A DNA stretch of 64,000 nt from Colocasia esculenta (lineage: Eukaryota > Streptophyta > Magnoliopsida > Alismatales > Araceae), in contig CM024755.1 of NCBI GenBank assembly GCA_014218235.1, positions 34,244,713 through 34,308,712 on the forward strand. The letters are read 5' to 3'. Shown piece by piece: positions 1-11,842 of this stretch (position 1 is its first letter; each line of letters begins with the position of its first letter). The notes under the pieces were generated by a model. The model did not search any database and had not been told where the DNA came from. It was given only the letters and a program-made list of their open reading frames with translations. The translations under genes were made by a program, and so were the position numbers.

Positions 1-208
1 GAAATTATGGTGTTCTCGGATTTCATTTTTGTTACAGAATTCTGATGTCGCCCTGTCGGAGCGCGCACCTCTGAGTACGACACTGGAATAGTATTAATTA
101 ATACTAATTAATCCTAAATTAAATTTAATTACATCTCGTGACAATGGTTATGTTTAATTACCAAATTATTCACACTTTTCTAGTAAATAAAATTTTCAGG
201 GCATTATA
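1..208 (-). repeat. 3' LTR of the chromovirus, first 208 bp only
   Basis: This matches about 9664-9880 with substitutions and small indels, for example the shared stretch starting GAAATTATGGTGTTCTC at position 1 and at 9665. On the minus strand the terminus reads TATAATGCCC, against TGTAACACCC in the other LTR. The rest of this LTR lies left of the window. Confidence 0.85.
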
Positions 209-220
209 ACTCTCCCCCAC
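209..220 (-). other. Polypurine tract
   Basis: On the minus strand this is GTGGGGGAGAGT, directly next to the LTR terminus. That is where plus-strand DNA synthesis is primed in Ty3/gypsy elements. Confidence 0.7.
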
Positions 221-269
221 TAAAGAAAATTTGGTCCTCCAAATTTAACAAATACGAGTGCAACGACAA

Positions 270-602
270 TTAATACTGACCTATAAATAATTCCAGATAC
301 TTGGTTTTGATGGCATCTTCCAGTTCCCACGTTGCTTCATCTTGTCCTTGCTTATTCCACTGAATCTTTAATAATAGAACTTCCTTGTTCCAGAGTTGCG
401 TGATCTTTCGATCGAGGATTTGTACAGGTCTTTCTTCATAAGCCGAGTTTTCTTGTACATCCAGATTCTGATATTCAATAATATGCTCTGGATCGTACAC
501 ATATTTCCTCAACATTGACACGTGAAAGATGTCGTGTATATTAGATAACTGAGGTGGAAGTGCCAGCTGGTATGTCATTGTCATCTCCCCAACTCTTTTC
601 AA
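270..602 (-). pseudogene. Chromovirus integrase C-terminus with chromodomain
   Basis: The 110-codon open stretch ends in a chromodomain-like segment with the aromatic and acidic pattern ILDRKI, LLLKIQWNKQ, EATWELE, followed by a helical end (about residues 60-108). In chromoviruses this domain lies after integrase and is thought to steer integration to heterochromatin. It is separated from the rest of integrase by a stop near 603-605, so it is not part of an intact polyprotein. Confidence 0.85.
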
Positions 603-605
603 TAT

Positions 606-1724
606 CTAAAATGGTACAATGTATCTTGGACTCAACTTTCCTTTGATACCAAACATCTTGATTCCTCTTTGGGGTGATACCTTAAGGAACACATGATCAC
701 CTTGTTGAAATTCCAGCTCTCTTCTTCGTCGATCAGCATAACTTTTCTGTTGATCTTGGGCAGCTTTCATTCGATCATGCACTAATTTTATAATTTCTGT
801 CGTTTCTTGGATCATTTCGGGTCCAAGAATGTGTGTTTCTTTCAATTCCACCCAACATAGTGGTGATCTACATTGCCGGCCATATAATGCTTCAAATGGT
901 GCCATTTGAATAGTAGACTTTTAGCTATTGTTATAAGCAAATTCCATAATTACTAAGTGATTACTCTAGTCATTTCCAAATTCTAGAATATAGGCATGAC
1001 ACATATCATTTACTCGTTCTGTTTGTCCATCGGTTTGAGGATGAAATGCAGTACTAAACTTCAGCTTGGTACCCAACGCATCTTGTAGTTCTCTCCAGAA
1101 ATGTAAAGTAAACCTTGCATCCCTGTCAGAAATAATATCTTTTGGGATTCCATACAGTTGAACAATTTCCTTCAAATACAAAGCTACTAATATATTGACT
1201 GACCATCTTGTCTTAATAGCCAAGAAGTGAGCTGACTTTGTAAGTCGATCTATTATTACCCATATTGCATTGTATCCACTATGTGTTCTGGGTAATCTCA
1301 CAATAAAATTCATACCAACATTGTCCCATTTCCATTCTGGTACCTCAAGGGGTTTTAACTTTCTTGCAGGTTTCTGGTGCTCAGCCTTGATTTTCTGACA
1401 TGTTAAACATCTAGCTATGAAATTCACAATGTCTTTCTTCATGTTACACCACCATAAATGTTTCTTTAAGTCTTGGTACATTTTGACAGCTCCTGGATGG
1501 ATAGTGCACTGTGCTCGATGAGCTTCTTCTAATATTTGCTTCTTGATTTCTAAACTATCCGATACACATAACCTGTTCCGGAACCGAAGATTTCCATGTG
1601 CATCTTCATTGAAGTCGGGTCTGGAATTCAGTTTCTCTCTGATTTCTATTAATGTAGGGCCATTGTCTTGTTGTTCACTAATTTGTCTCAACAGATCTGA
1701 TTGTACTGTCAAGTTATTAATCAC
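606..1724 (-). pseudogene. Chromovirus integrase (broken, catalytic Asp changed)
   Basis: Two open stretches (966-1724 and 606-905) hold the H2C2 zinc-binding region, the catalytic core and the GPY-like region. The first catalytic Asp, normally in a MDF context, is Asn here (GMNFIV). The second Asp (SDRDARF) and the Glu (GQTER) are present. A break separates the two pieces around 906-965. Loss of one catalytic acid plus the frame break means no active integrase. Confidence 0.85.
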
Positions 1725-1740
1725 AACCCTATCTTTTTAT

Positions 1741-1808
1741 GGTTCAGCTTCCAGACTTAGTGTAGAAAATTCTTGGTTCAGCTTCCAGACTTAGTGTAGA
1801 AAATTCTT
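1741..1808 (-). repeat. 34 bp direct duplication inside pol
   Basis: The 34 bp at 1741-1774 (starting GGTTCAGCTTCCAGAC) are repeated exactly at 1775-1808. Because 34 is not a multiple of three, the duplication itself shifts the frame between RNase H and integrase. It must be younger than most substitutions, as the two copies are identical. Confidence 0.95.
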
Positions 1809-3576
1809 CCAACAACTTCCATTCCTTGACTTGCAACTGGAATATTCTAGCCACAGGATTTCTACTGAGAGCATCAGCCACAGTATTACCTTTTCCCAGA
1901 TGGTATTCAATCTTAAAATCATAATCTTTGATATATTCCATCCATCTTCTTTATCTCATGTTCAATTCCTTTTGTGAAAATAAGTACTTCAGACTTTTAT
2001 GATCGGAGTACACTATAAATTGATTATCATACAAGTAGTGTCTCCAGAGTTTAAGAGCAAAAACTACTGCGACCAACTCCAAATCATGCACCGGGTAATT
2101 TTTCTCATGTGTCTTTAATTGTCTAGATGCATAAGCAATAACTCTTCCTTTCTGCATCGATACACATCTCAGCCCGATGTTTGATGCATTAGTATACACT
2201 TCAAATGTTTTCCCTTCTACCGACAAGGCTAAAATTGGTGCGGACGATAAACATCCCTTCAATGTTTAAAATGCTTGTTCACAATTCTCACTCCATTCAA
2301 ATACAATTCCTTTTCGAGTTAATTGTGTGAGAGGTGAAGCAATCTTAGAAAAATCTTTAACAAACTGCCGGTAATAACTAGCCATTCCCATAAAACTTCT
2401 TATTTCAATAATATTCTTAGGTTGTTCCCACTTTTGTATAGCTTCAATTTTTGAGGAATCTACTGACAATCCCTCTCTACAAATAACATGTCCTAAGAAC
2501 ATAACTTGTTCCAACCAAAATTCACATTTACTAAACTTCGCATATAACTTATGATCTCTTAACAACTACAAAGTAATCTGTAAATGTGCGTCATGTTCTT
2601 CTACACTCTTAGAGTAGATCAATATGTCATCGATAAACACAACCACAAACTGATCCAAATATGATCTGAATACGTCATTCATCAAACGCATAAATGCAAC
2701 AAGTGCATTAGTCAATCCAAACGACATCACTACAAATTCATAGTGCTCATATCTAGTTCAAAATGTCGTCTTATGAATATCCTTTTTTTTAATTCTTAAT
2801 TGATGATACCCAGATCTAAGATTAATCTTTGAAAAACACTGAGCTCCAGACAATTGATCAAATAGATCATCAATTCTAGGAAGCGGGTACTTGTTCTTAA
2901 TTGTTAATTGATTCAATTGTCTATAATCTATGCATAACCGCATAGTCTCATCTTTCTTCTTAACAAATAACACTGGAGCACCCCAGGATGATGTACTGGG
3001 TCTAATGAATCATTTCTCTATCAATTCCATCAATTGCCTTTTTAATTCCTTCAACTCTTCCATTGACATTCTATAAGGCGTTCTTGAAATTAGTGTGGCT
3101 CTTGGTACTAATTCAATTGAAAAGTTTACCTCTCTACTAGGTGGTAAACCAGGTAATTCTTCCGAAAAAACATCAAGAAATTCTTTTACTACCAGAATAT
3201 CCTTCAACCCAGTGGTGTTCTGATTAATCAGTGTCACATAAGCTAAATACCCTTGACAGTCTTTCTGTATTAGCTTACATGCTTTAACTGCCGAGATTAT
3301 GGGTATTCTTCTTGTACAAAATTTATCAAAAGTCATAGAGTAAACTTCTTTACCTAGAAAAGTTACTTGTCTTAATTGGCAATCTAGATTTGCATGATGG
3401 TTAGATAGCCAATCTACCCCAAGGATTACATCATAATCCCACATCTCAAGACATATCAAATCACTTGGAAAATTATGTCCTTTGACTAAAATCTGACTAG
3501 CAGGGTAATATTCCTTAAGTTTCTTACCCTTACTTAAAGGAGTGGCAAGCTCTAACTGTGTAGGTAGTGGAACTAG
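1744..3576 (-). pseudogene. Chromovirus protease tail, reverse transcriptase and RNase H
   Basis: Open pieces at 3010-3459, 2758-2973, 2266-2565, 1951-2262 and 1744-1941 give, in order, the protease-RT linker (ILGVDWL), the RT fingers and palm (LCIDYRQLN, YPLPRIDDL), the active-site motif FIDD on the minus strand around 2620-2635, the thumb region (FLGHVI) and RNase H (VYSDHKSLKYLF). Stops separate every piece, so no functional polymerase is encoded. Family order and motifs are those of Ty3/gypsy pol. Confidence 0.9.
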
Positions 3577-4659
3577 TTACACTCCCAAGGATCTAGCAAA
3601 CTCACAGCTAATGAAAGAATATGTAGCTCCTGAATCAAATAATACATATGCGGGTTTTGAGTTTACTAGTAGTGTAGCTTCAATAAGTCTGCCCTTCTGC
3701 GGAGATTTAGGTTCCACTTCCTGAACGGCTTGCAAACGTCCTTGCTTAGCTCCGGGGTTCTGGTTTGCTGATGCATTCTTGATCATAGGACAATCCAGAA
3801 TCTGATGTTGAGTACTTCCACATCGGAGACAAGCACCCAACCTACGCCAACAGTTCTTAGTCTTATGTCCACTGAGGTGGCAATGCTTACACACGTCCTT
3901 GTTTCCAACTGGAACTTTCCCTGCTTTCTTAGTGGATTGCTGAACCTTAGGGGCATTCCCCGACTCAAACTTCCTTTTTCGATCGGAAGAACTTTCTCCA
4001 GACCTTCCTCTAATCTTCTCCACAGTATCGTTGGCAGCTTCTAACGCCAATGCTCTCTTAACCATTTCAAAATATGTAGTGATCAAATGGGGTGTTAACT
4101 GTGTAATAAAATTCGGATGCAGACCATTCATAAATCTCTTTGCTTTTATTTTCTCTATGGCTATTAGATGAGGAGCATACTTGGATAACTGGGCAAACTG
4201 TGCTTCATACTCTGACACCGACATTTTGAGTTGCTTTAATCCAGCAAACTCGTTAGTTTTTCTCTCCTGAACTACCTCGGAAAAGTATTGATCATTAAAC
4301 AACTCCACAAACTCCTCCCAACCAATCTAGTTTGGGTCCTCTAAAGTAGACTCCACTATTTCCCACCAAGCTCGAGCATCACGATCTAATTGAAATGTTG
4401 CTAGGCGAATCTTTTCTTCCTCTGTACATCGGATCACTTTAAAAATTCTCTCAATGTCCTTTAACCAATTCTCAGCCTCATCTGGATCCGTACTACCTAC
4501 AAATCTCGGAGGATCCAAACTACGAAAATCTTTAAACAGACTTGTTCCATTGTGGCTGTTGTTCTTGGCCACAGTTCTCATTACCCGTGTCAAATCATGC
4601 ATCGAGCTCTCCATCTTCTTCCAATTCGCATCACTTGCATCCATGATTAATTTGAACAA
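3577..4659 (-). pseudogene. Chromovirus gag with zinc knuckle, running into protease
   Basis: Minus-strand pieces 4327-4659 (capsid N-terminus) and 3577-4308 are split by one TAG at about 4324-4326. The second piece holds a CCHC zinc knuckle (CKHCHLSGHKTKNC), a following CLRCG pair, and the aspartic protease motif LFDSGATYSFIS near its end. Gag and protease share one frame, as is usual in this clade. Confidence 0.9.
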
Positions 4660-5209
4660 GTATCTGACATATCCAACAATGCATATATTAATACCATAAC
4701 CAAACCATGCTTACATTCATCTCATACAAACTTCAAGTTTTACATAACACACCACTTTTCATTAACTAGTAAAAATATTTACACCACATTATCATTCTTG
4801 TTCTATAGACTGAAAATATTTACAACATCCTTTCTAATATTTACAACATTCTTGTTCTTTATTTCTGGTAGTAGTTTATTAGGTATTGAGTAGATCCTTG
4901 TTAATAGCGTATCATACTTAAGGTCTCCCCCACTATGGAATAGCTTTAATCCTCAAAGAGTTATACGAATACATATTCCCTTGGAAAGGGTAATAAAGCA
5001 TGATGAGAATGATGAGTATTGAGAATATGAAGATAAACAACAAGATTATGATTATCACATAAGGTTTCTAGTACAAAATTCCATAATCAGCCTTACAAAA
5101 TTACATTGGTTGGCAAGACCCACTAAACTTTGACATACTATAACAACTAAACTCAAACATCTCTCACTATACGTTAGTCCTACTGACTTATACATAAAAA
5201 TTACTTCTA

Positions 5210-5690
5210 ATAGCCTCAATCAATTCTCCTTGTAGCTTAAAGTCTTCCTGAACTCTTGTCATTCTTCTGAGATAGTACAAGACATCTTGAGATCCGATGA
5301 TTTAGGCTCCCGCACTTCAAACATGCTCCTTGTTTCCACCAACAGTTTTCTTTGACATGGTCCGATTTGTGACAACATGTACAAGCTTCCTTAGGTTTTG
5401 CCTTAGCATTCCCTTACCCATTGGCCTTCTTGATCTTTTTGCTATTCTTGTTCTGCTTCACCATCTTTTTGCCAGTTGTTTCTCTATTATTGGAGGGAAT
5501 TGTTCTCTTCCATATGGATACTGTAATACTCACTGTTTCTTGGGGACTTGTACTTCTAATATTCTTATGCAGTTCCATTTTTCCGTGATCACCAACTGGA
5601 ACTACTCGCTCCAAGAACTGAGTAAGGTTGTTCATTGCATATTGAACCTCTCTCCAATGTGTTTCTTCTCCCATCCCGTTGGCTGAGCAA
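5210..5690 (-). pseudogene. Second, degenerate gag-like segment in the element leader
   Basis: Minus-strand translation upstream of the main gag gives a segment resembling its N-terminus (WREVQYAMNNLTQFLERV compared with WKKMESSMHDLTRVMRTV), then in another frame a zinc-knuckle-like CCHKSDHVKENC followed by CLKCG. The order repeats that of the main gag. It may be a partial duplication of gag or a fragment of a related element trapped in the leader. Confidence 0.5.
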
Positions 5691-6620
5691 ACACATTTAA
5701 GTTTAGTTAATCAGTCATGCAATTTAAAACTTAGCTTTTCTAACTAATGCTATTAGAACAACTGTTACTGTGTGTATCTAGTTACTTGATACATTGACCT
5801 TAGTGATTAAATGATGTCTTTTCCCTATAGGACTTTAAGATATGACAGATGATTTATGTTATGTCCCTGGTTTTGATGATGTTATAAGTCAAGCAAAATG
5901 TAATAAATATCTAACACAAGTCTTTTATATCATAAGAAAATTCACAAAGTCAAAAAGGTTTTTTAAGTGTGTTGACTCTGGTTACTTCATAGGTTGACAC
6001 ACAAGTAATACTGAGTGAGCTACTGAAGTTTGGTGATGCATATGAGTCAACTCTATTAAAGGATAGGTCGACGCTACATAGAGCTCAGGTCGACACTAAT
6101 CAAGATTCCAGTTAATGCTTAGAGAAAAATACTGCTTGAGATCGACTCTACCAGTATGTGAGGTTGACACTAAGATGCTACAAAGTCAATTCTACATGAT
6201 GGACAGATAGTCAAAACTGCAATTACTTGGATGAGGTCGACTCTAGAAAGTAGGAAGTTGATTCTACTGAAACTTTCTCTACTGATCCAAGTCAAGTTGT
6301 TAAAGGAACTTCACTTAGTTTAGTGAGGGGTGGATGCAAGTCTTCACACAGAAGCCGAACCACCATAAAAATTTTGCTTGCATTATGTGGTTTGAAGTGC
6401 ACCGACTACCTTGTTTCATCTGATTTGATCATAGTCTTGACCTCTTAAATTTTAATTGATCAATATCTATTCACTCATCTCTAAATACTCATTTCATACA
6501 CAACACAATCTATATCCAACTTTACTTATCTAGCTTAACCTCAGGCTTTCTACCCATCCTCACAGGTCACTACAGGATGTTGAAGACCAATAACTCTAAA
6601 GTATTTGGATCCTCAACCGA
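5691..6620 (-). other. Chromovirus untranslated leader with GTCGAC repeats
   Basis: This is non-coding DNA between the gag-like fragment and the primer-binding site. Between about 6065 and 6260 a degenerate direct repeat with the core GGTCGACNCTA recurs (6066, 6087, 6148, 6237 and variants). I recognise no gene. Part of it could be a fragment of another LTR. Confidence 0.45.
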
Positions 6621-6632
6621 CGTCTGATACCA
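6621..6632 (-). other. Primer-binding site, initiator Met tRNA type
   Basis: On the minus strand this is TGGTATCAGACG, close to the TGGTATCAGAGC used by most plant Ty3/gypsy elements. It lies three bases from the LTR end at 6636. Confidence 0.75.
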
Positions 6633-6635
6633 TTC

Positions 6636-9600
6636 TGTCACGTCCCGACATTTAATATATCTATAAATGTCAAAACGTGAACGAATAAGAAATCAAGAGT
6701 AACTTTTGAACTAATTGAGCAGAAAATTACTCGGGGCTTCACTAAATAGAAAATAATTAACTATCATTTTACAAGTATTACATGATTCTCAATTTACAAC
6801 TCAAAGGTAGACGCCGCAAAGGTTGATCTCTCAGCACACAAATCCCGATGTCCCGCCTTCTAGAACTGTAGATTACCTGAGAAAAAGTAGGTATGAGCAC
6901 TCTTGTTCAGTAGGATTTATCCTCCAAAATCAAAGAATATAAAGGTTTACATGAATTAAGGATAATTTGGGTACAAGAAGGTAATAAGGACTGAGTACAA
7001 GTAATAGAAAAATGATATAATCAGATCATAGATGAAGTGAACCATGATTATCAAACAGTAACAAGCAGAAAGTAACATGCCAATGAACTGATACAAGGTG
7101 TCCATCAATGAAATAGCAAAGTACGAGTGTATATATAATCAATAATTTAGAAGGAAATAAAGAAAGTGTATGTGTAGAGATGCCCTGTCCACTCCTCAAG
7201 CAAGCAATAAACAAACATGTTTCAACATAATTCATGGAAATGTCGACCAATCTAGCTTGTAGTGGTGTCATGTCAAACACCCTGGAGATTCATACCGCTC
7301 TGCACATATTAAACGTATTCGGGTGCTCCTCCCGGGACTGGATCTGCCCCATTTGCACTGACATTAAATCAAGAGAGAGTTCGAAGACCCAAAAGTCTGT
7401 CATCCCATTTCCAATCCTGATGTACATACATGGTACTTGGGCACTCATCAAGAGTCAAGCATTTTTACAGGAAGTGGGTTCTGGAAGTTAATGTTCCAAG
7501 ATATTCAGAAGGTATAAGAATCAAGATAATTTAGGATGTCCAAGAATAATCCAAAGTAGGATATGGAAGGCAAATGAATGATTCCTCTTAGTGATAAAGT
7601 AATTGGAACTCAACATAATGAAGATCCCCAAATTGCCCTCATCATTTTATTCTTGTAAAAGATTCAAGTGGGGGTACACAAGTACTCAAGATCTCTCATA
7701 GAACAAAGATTCAGGATTCAATGCCAAAATCTACAGAAGGTTGTAGACATGTAGGAATCAAATATACTTGAGGTATTCAAAGACAATCCTTAATGGAATA
7801 TGGATGACATTTGCATGATCTTTCTCAGAGATACAGTAGTTGGAGTCAAAGGGAATAAGTGAAATAACTAGTTGAGTTAATACCAAAGTGTCTTACCCTT
7901 GATTAGACATGAAACAGATCAATTTAAACACATCAGACAGGTGTATGTCGACAGCCAGGAAGTGACTGTCGACAACTACTGTCCTCTTATAACCAGTTTA
8001 TGGGGTCTGAACACTATCTGTCGACAGACTAGAGTCGGCTGTCAATAGGTGAGGAACATCTGTCGACAGATGAGGAACATCTGTCGACAGCTACTGTTAG
8101 TTTTTGCATTGTCTGGGTTCTGGAAGTAGGAACCCTGTCGACAGGTAAGTGCTGGCTGTCGACAGGTGTGATCTAAACTTCCAGGAATGTGGTAAAACTA
8201 TAACAAAAAATTCTACCAAGTGTTTCTATGAATCCTTACATGATTGATAACATCAAAAGGGTCTTGTTTCCAGTTCTAAACACTACTTTACATGAGAGAA
8301 ACAAGTAGAACAACAGAAATATATTGTGGCATGGACACCTATGACAAGATGATATACTGGAAACATAACTCTTCCAAACCACATTCTCTTGTAACTAATA
8401 GGAAGATTTCTACAAACATGCTTGGACCTAACATGAATATTAGCTAAACATGATTACAAGGAATAGAAGAACAATTCTAAAGATGTTTCCAGAATCAGAA
8501 GCAAATGTGGACATGGTCAAACACTTAAACATGGAGTTCTTCAATATGAGAGGAAGGCTAGAACAAAAATAGGAGGTCTTTATGGTATCGATAGCATGAA
8601 AAAACTTCTGGAATAAAGAAAATTGCTTACACAAATCCTTCATGAGAATCTTTCTCGAATTTGGAAGGAAAGTCATATCAAATACATGTATCAATAACCA
8701 AAGACATGAACTTCACTAAAGGCATGAACATAGTGAGAGAGAAAGACACTCCTATTAGTTTTACTGAACTCAAATCAAGATAATACTGAAATAGATGGTC
8801 TCAAGGATTTTAATAGAAGAAGGAAACCAAAGGAAGGTGAGTTCTACAGAACATGGAACAAATAGTAAATATGAGTTTATACAAATGGAAGAACCACAAG
8901 CATGAAAATAAGAAATGGAAGAAGAATCGTAGAGAGGAACCTACCTGACTGGGGAAAAGATGAAGGCCTACTCTTCTCCTCAACGAAGGAACCCACAGTA
9001 GCAAGGAGAGGGAAACTTGTTGTGGCAGCCACGACAAGTAGCATCATCAACACCAACAGCTACAACTCCAGCAGCAATGACAAGAGCTGCAGCAGCAGTA
9101 GGAAGAAGCAAGAGCAAGAGCAGGAACAAGAGGCAGGAGTAGCAGGAGCAGGAGCAGGAGCAGGAAGTGGAAAAAACTCCCACGAAGGGTAAGGGGAGGC
9201 TTATATAAGCTCTCAACTCCCCTTGCATGCATGGCACGTCGGCCATACAGGTGTTGGGGGTACAAACCATTTGATTTGTACAGCTTACACATTTATCATG
9301 CAAGCCTCACAGCTTACATGTGGGGGTGTAAACGTGTAAGTCACTTACCCCATGTGAAATGGGCTTACATAGCCTTTACACGTAAGCAATAATTAACCCA
9401 GAAAAATAGTTACCGTAATTGGTTAGAAATTCAGCTGACCCATTTGTCCTTCAAATTCTATAACCAAATGATATCCATCCAAGTTCAAATTTCAACCATA
9501 AGCTAATAAGAAGGTTTTACAAATTATGGTAATTTTAGTTTAATTTTTAGATTTTTTTTCACCCAGTAAAATTTACCCGAAAAATAGTTGCGTTGACTTA

Positions 9601-9880
9601 ATCTCAAAACCCGTACGCCAAAAATTTCAGATATTTATATTTCTGATATCAGCACATTTTTCTAGAAATTATGGTGTTCTCAGATTTCATTTTCGTTATA
9701 GATTTTCGATGTCGTCTTGTCGGAGCACACACCTCTGAGTACGATATTGGAATAACATTTATTAGTACAAATTAATCTTAAATTAGAGTTAATTACATTT
9801 CATGATAGTAATTATGTTTAACAATCAAAATCTTCACATTTTTCTAATTTTCAAATAAATAAATTTTTTGGGGTGTTACA
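6636..9880 (-). repeat. 5' LTR of the chromovirus (3.2 kb)
   Basis: On the minus strand it begins TGTAACACCCC (9880) and ends GGGACGTGACA (6636), giving TG...CA ends. It is bounded by the primer-binding site on one side, and its first ~215 bp match the 3' LTR at 1-208. It holds the CTGTCGACAG array (7946-8167), a Glu/Gln-Ala-Gly type low-complexity stretch (9090-9170) and an AT-rich TATA-like site near 7128-7136. Small open frames inside it are not genes. Confidence 0.85.
7946..8167. repeat. CTGTCGACAG palindrome array in LTR
   Basis: Seven exact copies of the 8-base palindrome TGTCGACA, most of them inside the 10-base palindrome CTGTCGACAG, occur in about 220 bp with irregular spacing. One degenerate copy (CTGTCAATAG) lies between copies 3 and 4. 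Confidence 0.95.
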
Positions 9881-11160
9881 GAGTCCCTACCTCTAGATGC
9901 TAGAAAATCCCCAATAAAACCTCAAATCGCGTCATTCTCCTCAGAGCTCTCCGCGAGGACGATCTTTCAAACCTCAGTTTCTCACTCGATCCGACGCCGC
10001 CACGAGCACCACGGCCTTTCCGCGAACTCCCATCGGCTGCCGGAAGAAGTGGAGAAGAAGAGGGGTGAAGGTGGTGGGAAGGAGAGGGAGAAAAATGAGG
10101 AAGAAGGGGCCTCGGGTTGCCTTTTTAAAAACAGGCCCGGACAGGTTGAGGTCCACAAGTGTGCCGTCAACTTGCACCGACATGAACTTGACGTCAACAT
10201 CGATTGCCGTCAAGTTCAACGTATGGAAAACTCTGGAAACTTCGGTAGACGTCAACATCGCTTGACTCCAAGACCCAGTAGACGACAGCACCCTTGCCGT
10301 CTACCACACGGTTGACGCCAACAACCTTGACGTCAACCCACTGTTGACGTCAACACCCTTGATGTCAACAAACACTATTCCAGAAGAAGGCCCATTAAGA
10401 GTCCAATAAGGCCCATGGCCTTACACACTAACACCCCCGTGAGAGCCCTGTCCAATAAAGATTGAAAGCTTGATAAGCCTGAAAGGGTATAGAGAAAGGA
10501 AGTTTGAGGGCAGAGCTCCTATAAAAATGGCCCAAGAGGAAAGAAGCTTTGAGACCCTCAAAAGGCCCGAAGGAGCCTCAGTGTTGTTAGCTGGCAAGGA
10601 AGCCTGAGCAAGGGACCTAGGCCTGAGACTTGCCCCGAGTCATCGAGGCATCCATGACTCGGGAAGTCTCCTAAGCGTAAAAGATTTCTGAGCCTCCTAG
10701 TGGCAATAGGGCTCTGCCCTACAGGGACTCCCTGACGATAAGGATATCACCCACGAAAGTCGGGGGGATCAGGATAAGGTTGAAAGAGTCATAAGGCAAC
10801 TTATGCGCAAACTCTTTGCAACGTCTCCTACCCCACCTCCAACTGCCACCTGACTCTCTTGGCCATATACAACAGGACATGAACCCTACATAAACCTAGG
10901 CAACTCTGTCGGCATAGATAAGAAACTCTGCGGACAACCATTATGGTGAAGGACATTCTCGTGCCCCTAACCTTTCTCCTTCTTCCTGCTTCTGTCTGGT
11001 TCTGACTTGATCGTTAGAAGGGTTATTCCTAGAGACCCCTGATTGGTTCCTTGTCCTGCAGATCACTCTTGAAAGAAAGGTGAGTGTCATTGTTACTAGC
11101 ATCCCCGTCGACGATCGACGACTGTTGTGTAGGTGCAAGATCCAAGCTGCTTCAAATATA
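9881..11160 (+). repeat. LTR-like sequence with TATA box, probable solo LTR or LTR fragment
   Basis: This block has a palindrome array (10150-10375), then a TATA box CTATAAAAATGG near 10519, then GC-richer leader-like DNA ending near GACGATCGACGACTG (about 11110-11125). That layout resembles a + strand LTR. No second copy, clean termini or TSD could be found, so the class and borders are inferred. It touches the chromovirus LTR directly. Short open frames at 10049-10315 and 9974-10291 are not convincing genes. Confidence 0.4.
10150..10375. repeat. TTGACGTCAA palindrome array
   Basis: Four exact GACGTCAA cores (about 10190, 10250, 10330, 10345) and several variants (CCGTCAAG, GACGCCAA, GATGTCAA) lie in about 225 bp. 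TGACGTCA is the palindromic C-box bound by plant bZIP factors, and TTGAC is the W-box core. The array lies about 1.7 kb upstream of the PKL start codon. Confidence 0.85.
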
Positions 11161-11842
11161 ATTATATAATATAAATTTCAACAAAATTTATGTTTTATAT
11201 GTCAATATTATTAAGAGAACAACTTGAAACATACTCAGATACATGACAATTCTAATATGTCACCTCTTTATTATCAAATGGGTGCTAAGGTGGTAGTATT
11301 TAGTGATCAATGGCGGCAACCGACAATTAATAGATTTGGTTGACAAATATTAACTTGACAATAATAAATATCACCATCGTCAATCTCTGCCCTCATAATT
11401 CGTTAATTGCCATAATCCACTGTCACGCCCTAACCACCATGTCGCGTCATACAAAGTTTTTCGAACTTCGACCATAAAAATGTTAGACATTACCTATATA
11501 CTACATAAATATGGATATTAAATCTCTATGTTGATAGAGAGGGCTACTAAGAGGATCTCTATCCCCATCCTCATGACCATTCTCTCACGAGAGACCTGAG
11601 TACAAGTTAAAATTATGTAGATGTGTTATTTTTTCTCAATAATTTGTATAGTCATTTATGATATGGGTTAGGGTTCAACTTAAGTAATAATTGCACGAAC
11701 TCCCAGGATATGGAAGTTAGGGTTTCACGGTGCACATAATATAATCTTAATTTCCATAAAGACATGATATTAGGGCCCAGTTGTACGGATTTGAGGAGAA
11801 TTTCCGGATAATTTTCCTAAAAATGTGCCATCAAGTAATCAC
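11161..11842 (+). other. PKL upstream region, no gene seen
   Basis: AT-rich intergenic DNA. From 11424 it reads TGTCACGCCCTAACC, similar to the start of LTRs of the kind seen at 6636, so a TE remnant may sit here. I see no coding sequence. The distal PKL promoter is expected in this stretch. Confidence 0.4.

Larger units (their letters stand above)
1..9880 (-). mobile_element. Ty3/gypsy chromovirus (Tekay/Del-like), degenerate, left end outside window
   Basis: Read on the minus strand, the order is 5' LTR (6636-9880), primer-binding site (6621-6632), long leader, gag, protease, reverse transcriptase, RNase H, integrase, chromodomain, polypurine tract (209-220) and the start of the 3' LTR (1-208). 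This order, with a chromodomain after integrase and LTRs over 3 kb, is typical of the Tekay/Del chromovirus clade. The two LTR copies differ at many positions, including G-to-A type changes at the terminus, and pol is broken by at least seven stops or frameshifts, so the insertion is old and inactive. The 5 bp after the right LTR are GAGTC; the matching left flank lies outside the window, so the TSD cannot be tested. Confidence 0.9.

Noticed and set aside
3542..3724. + strand frames over the chromovirus gag and protease
   Set aside because: They are opposite-strand shadows of the gag/protease reading, which has clear zinc-knuckle and DSGAT motifs.
8902..9303. Glu/Gln-Ala-Gly-rich and Leu/Cys-rich frames on both strands
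   Set aside because: They come from GCA/GAG/CAG repeat DNA in the chromovirus LTR.
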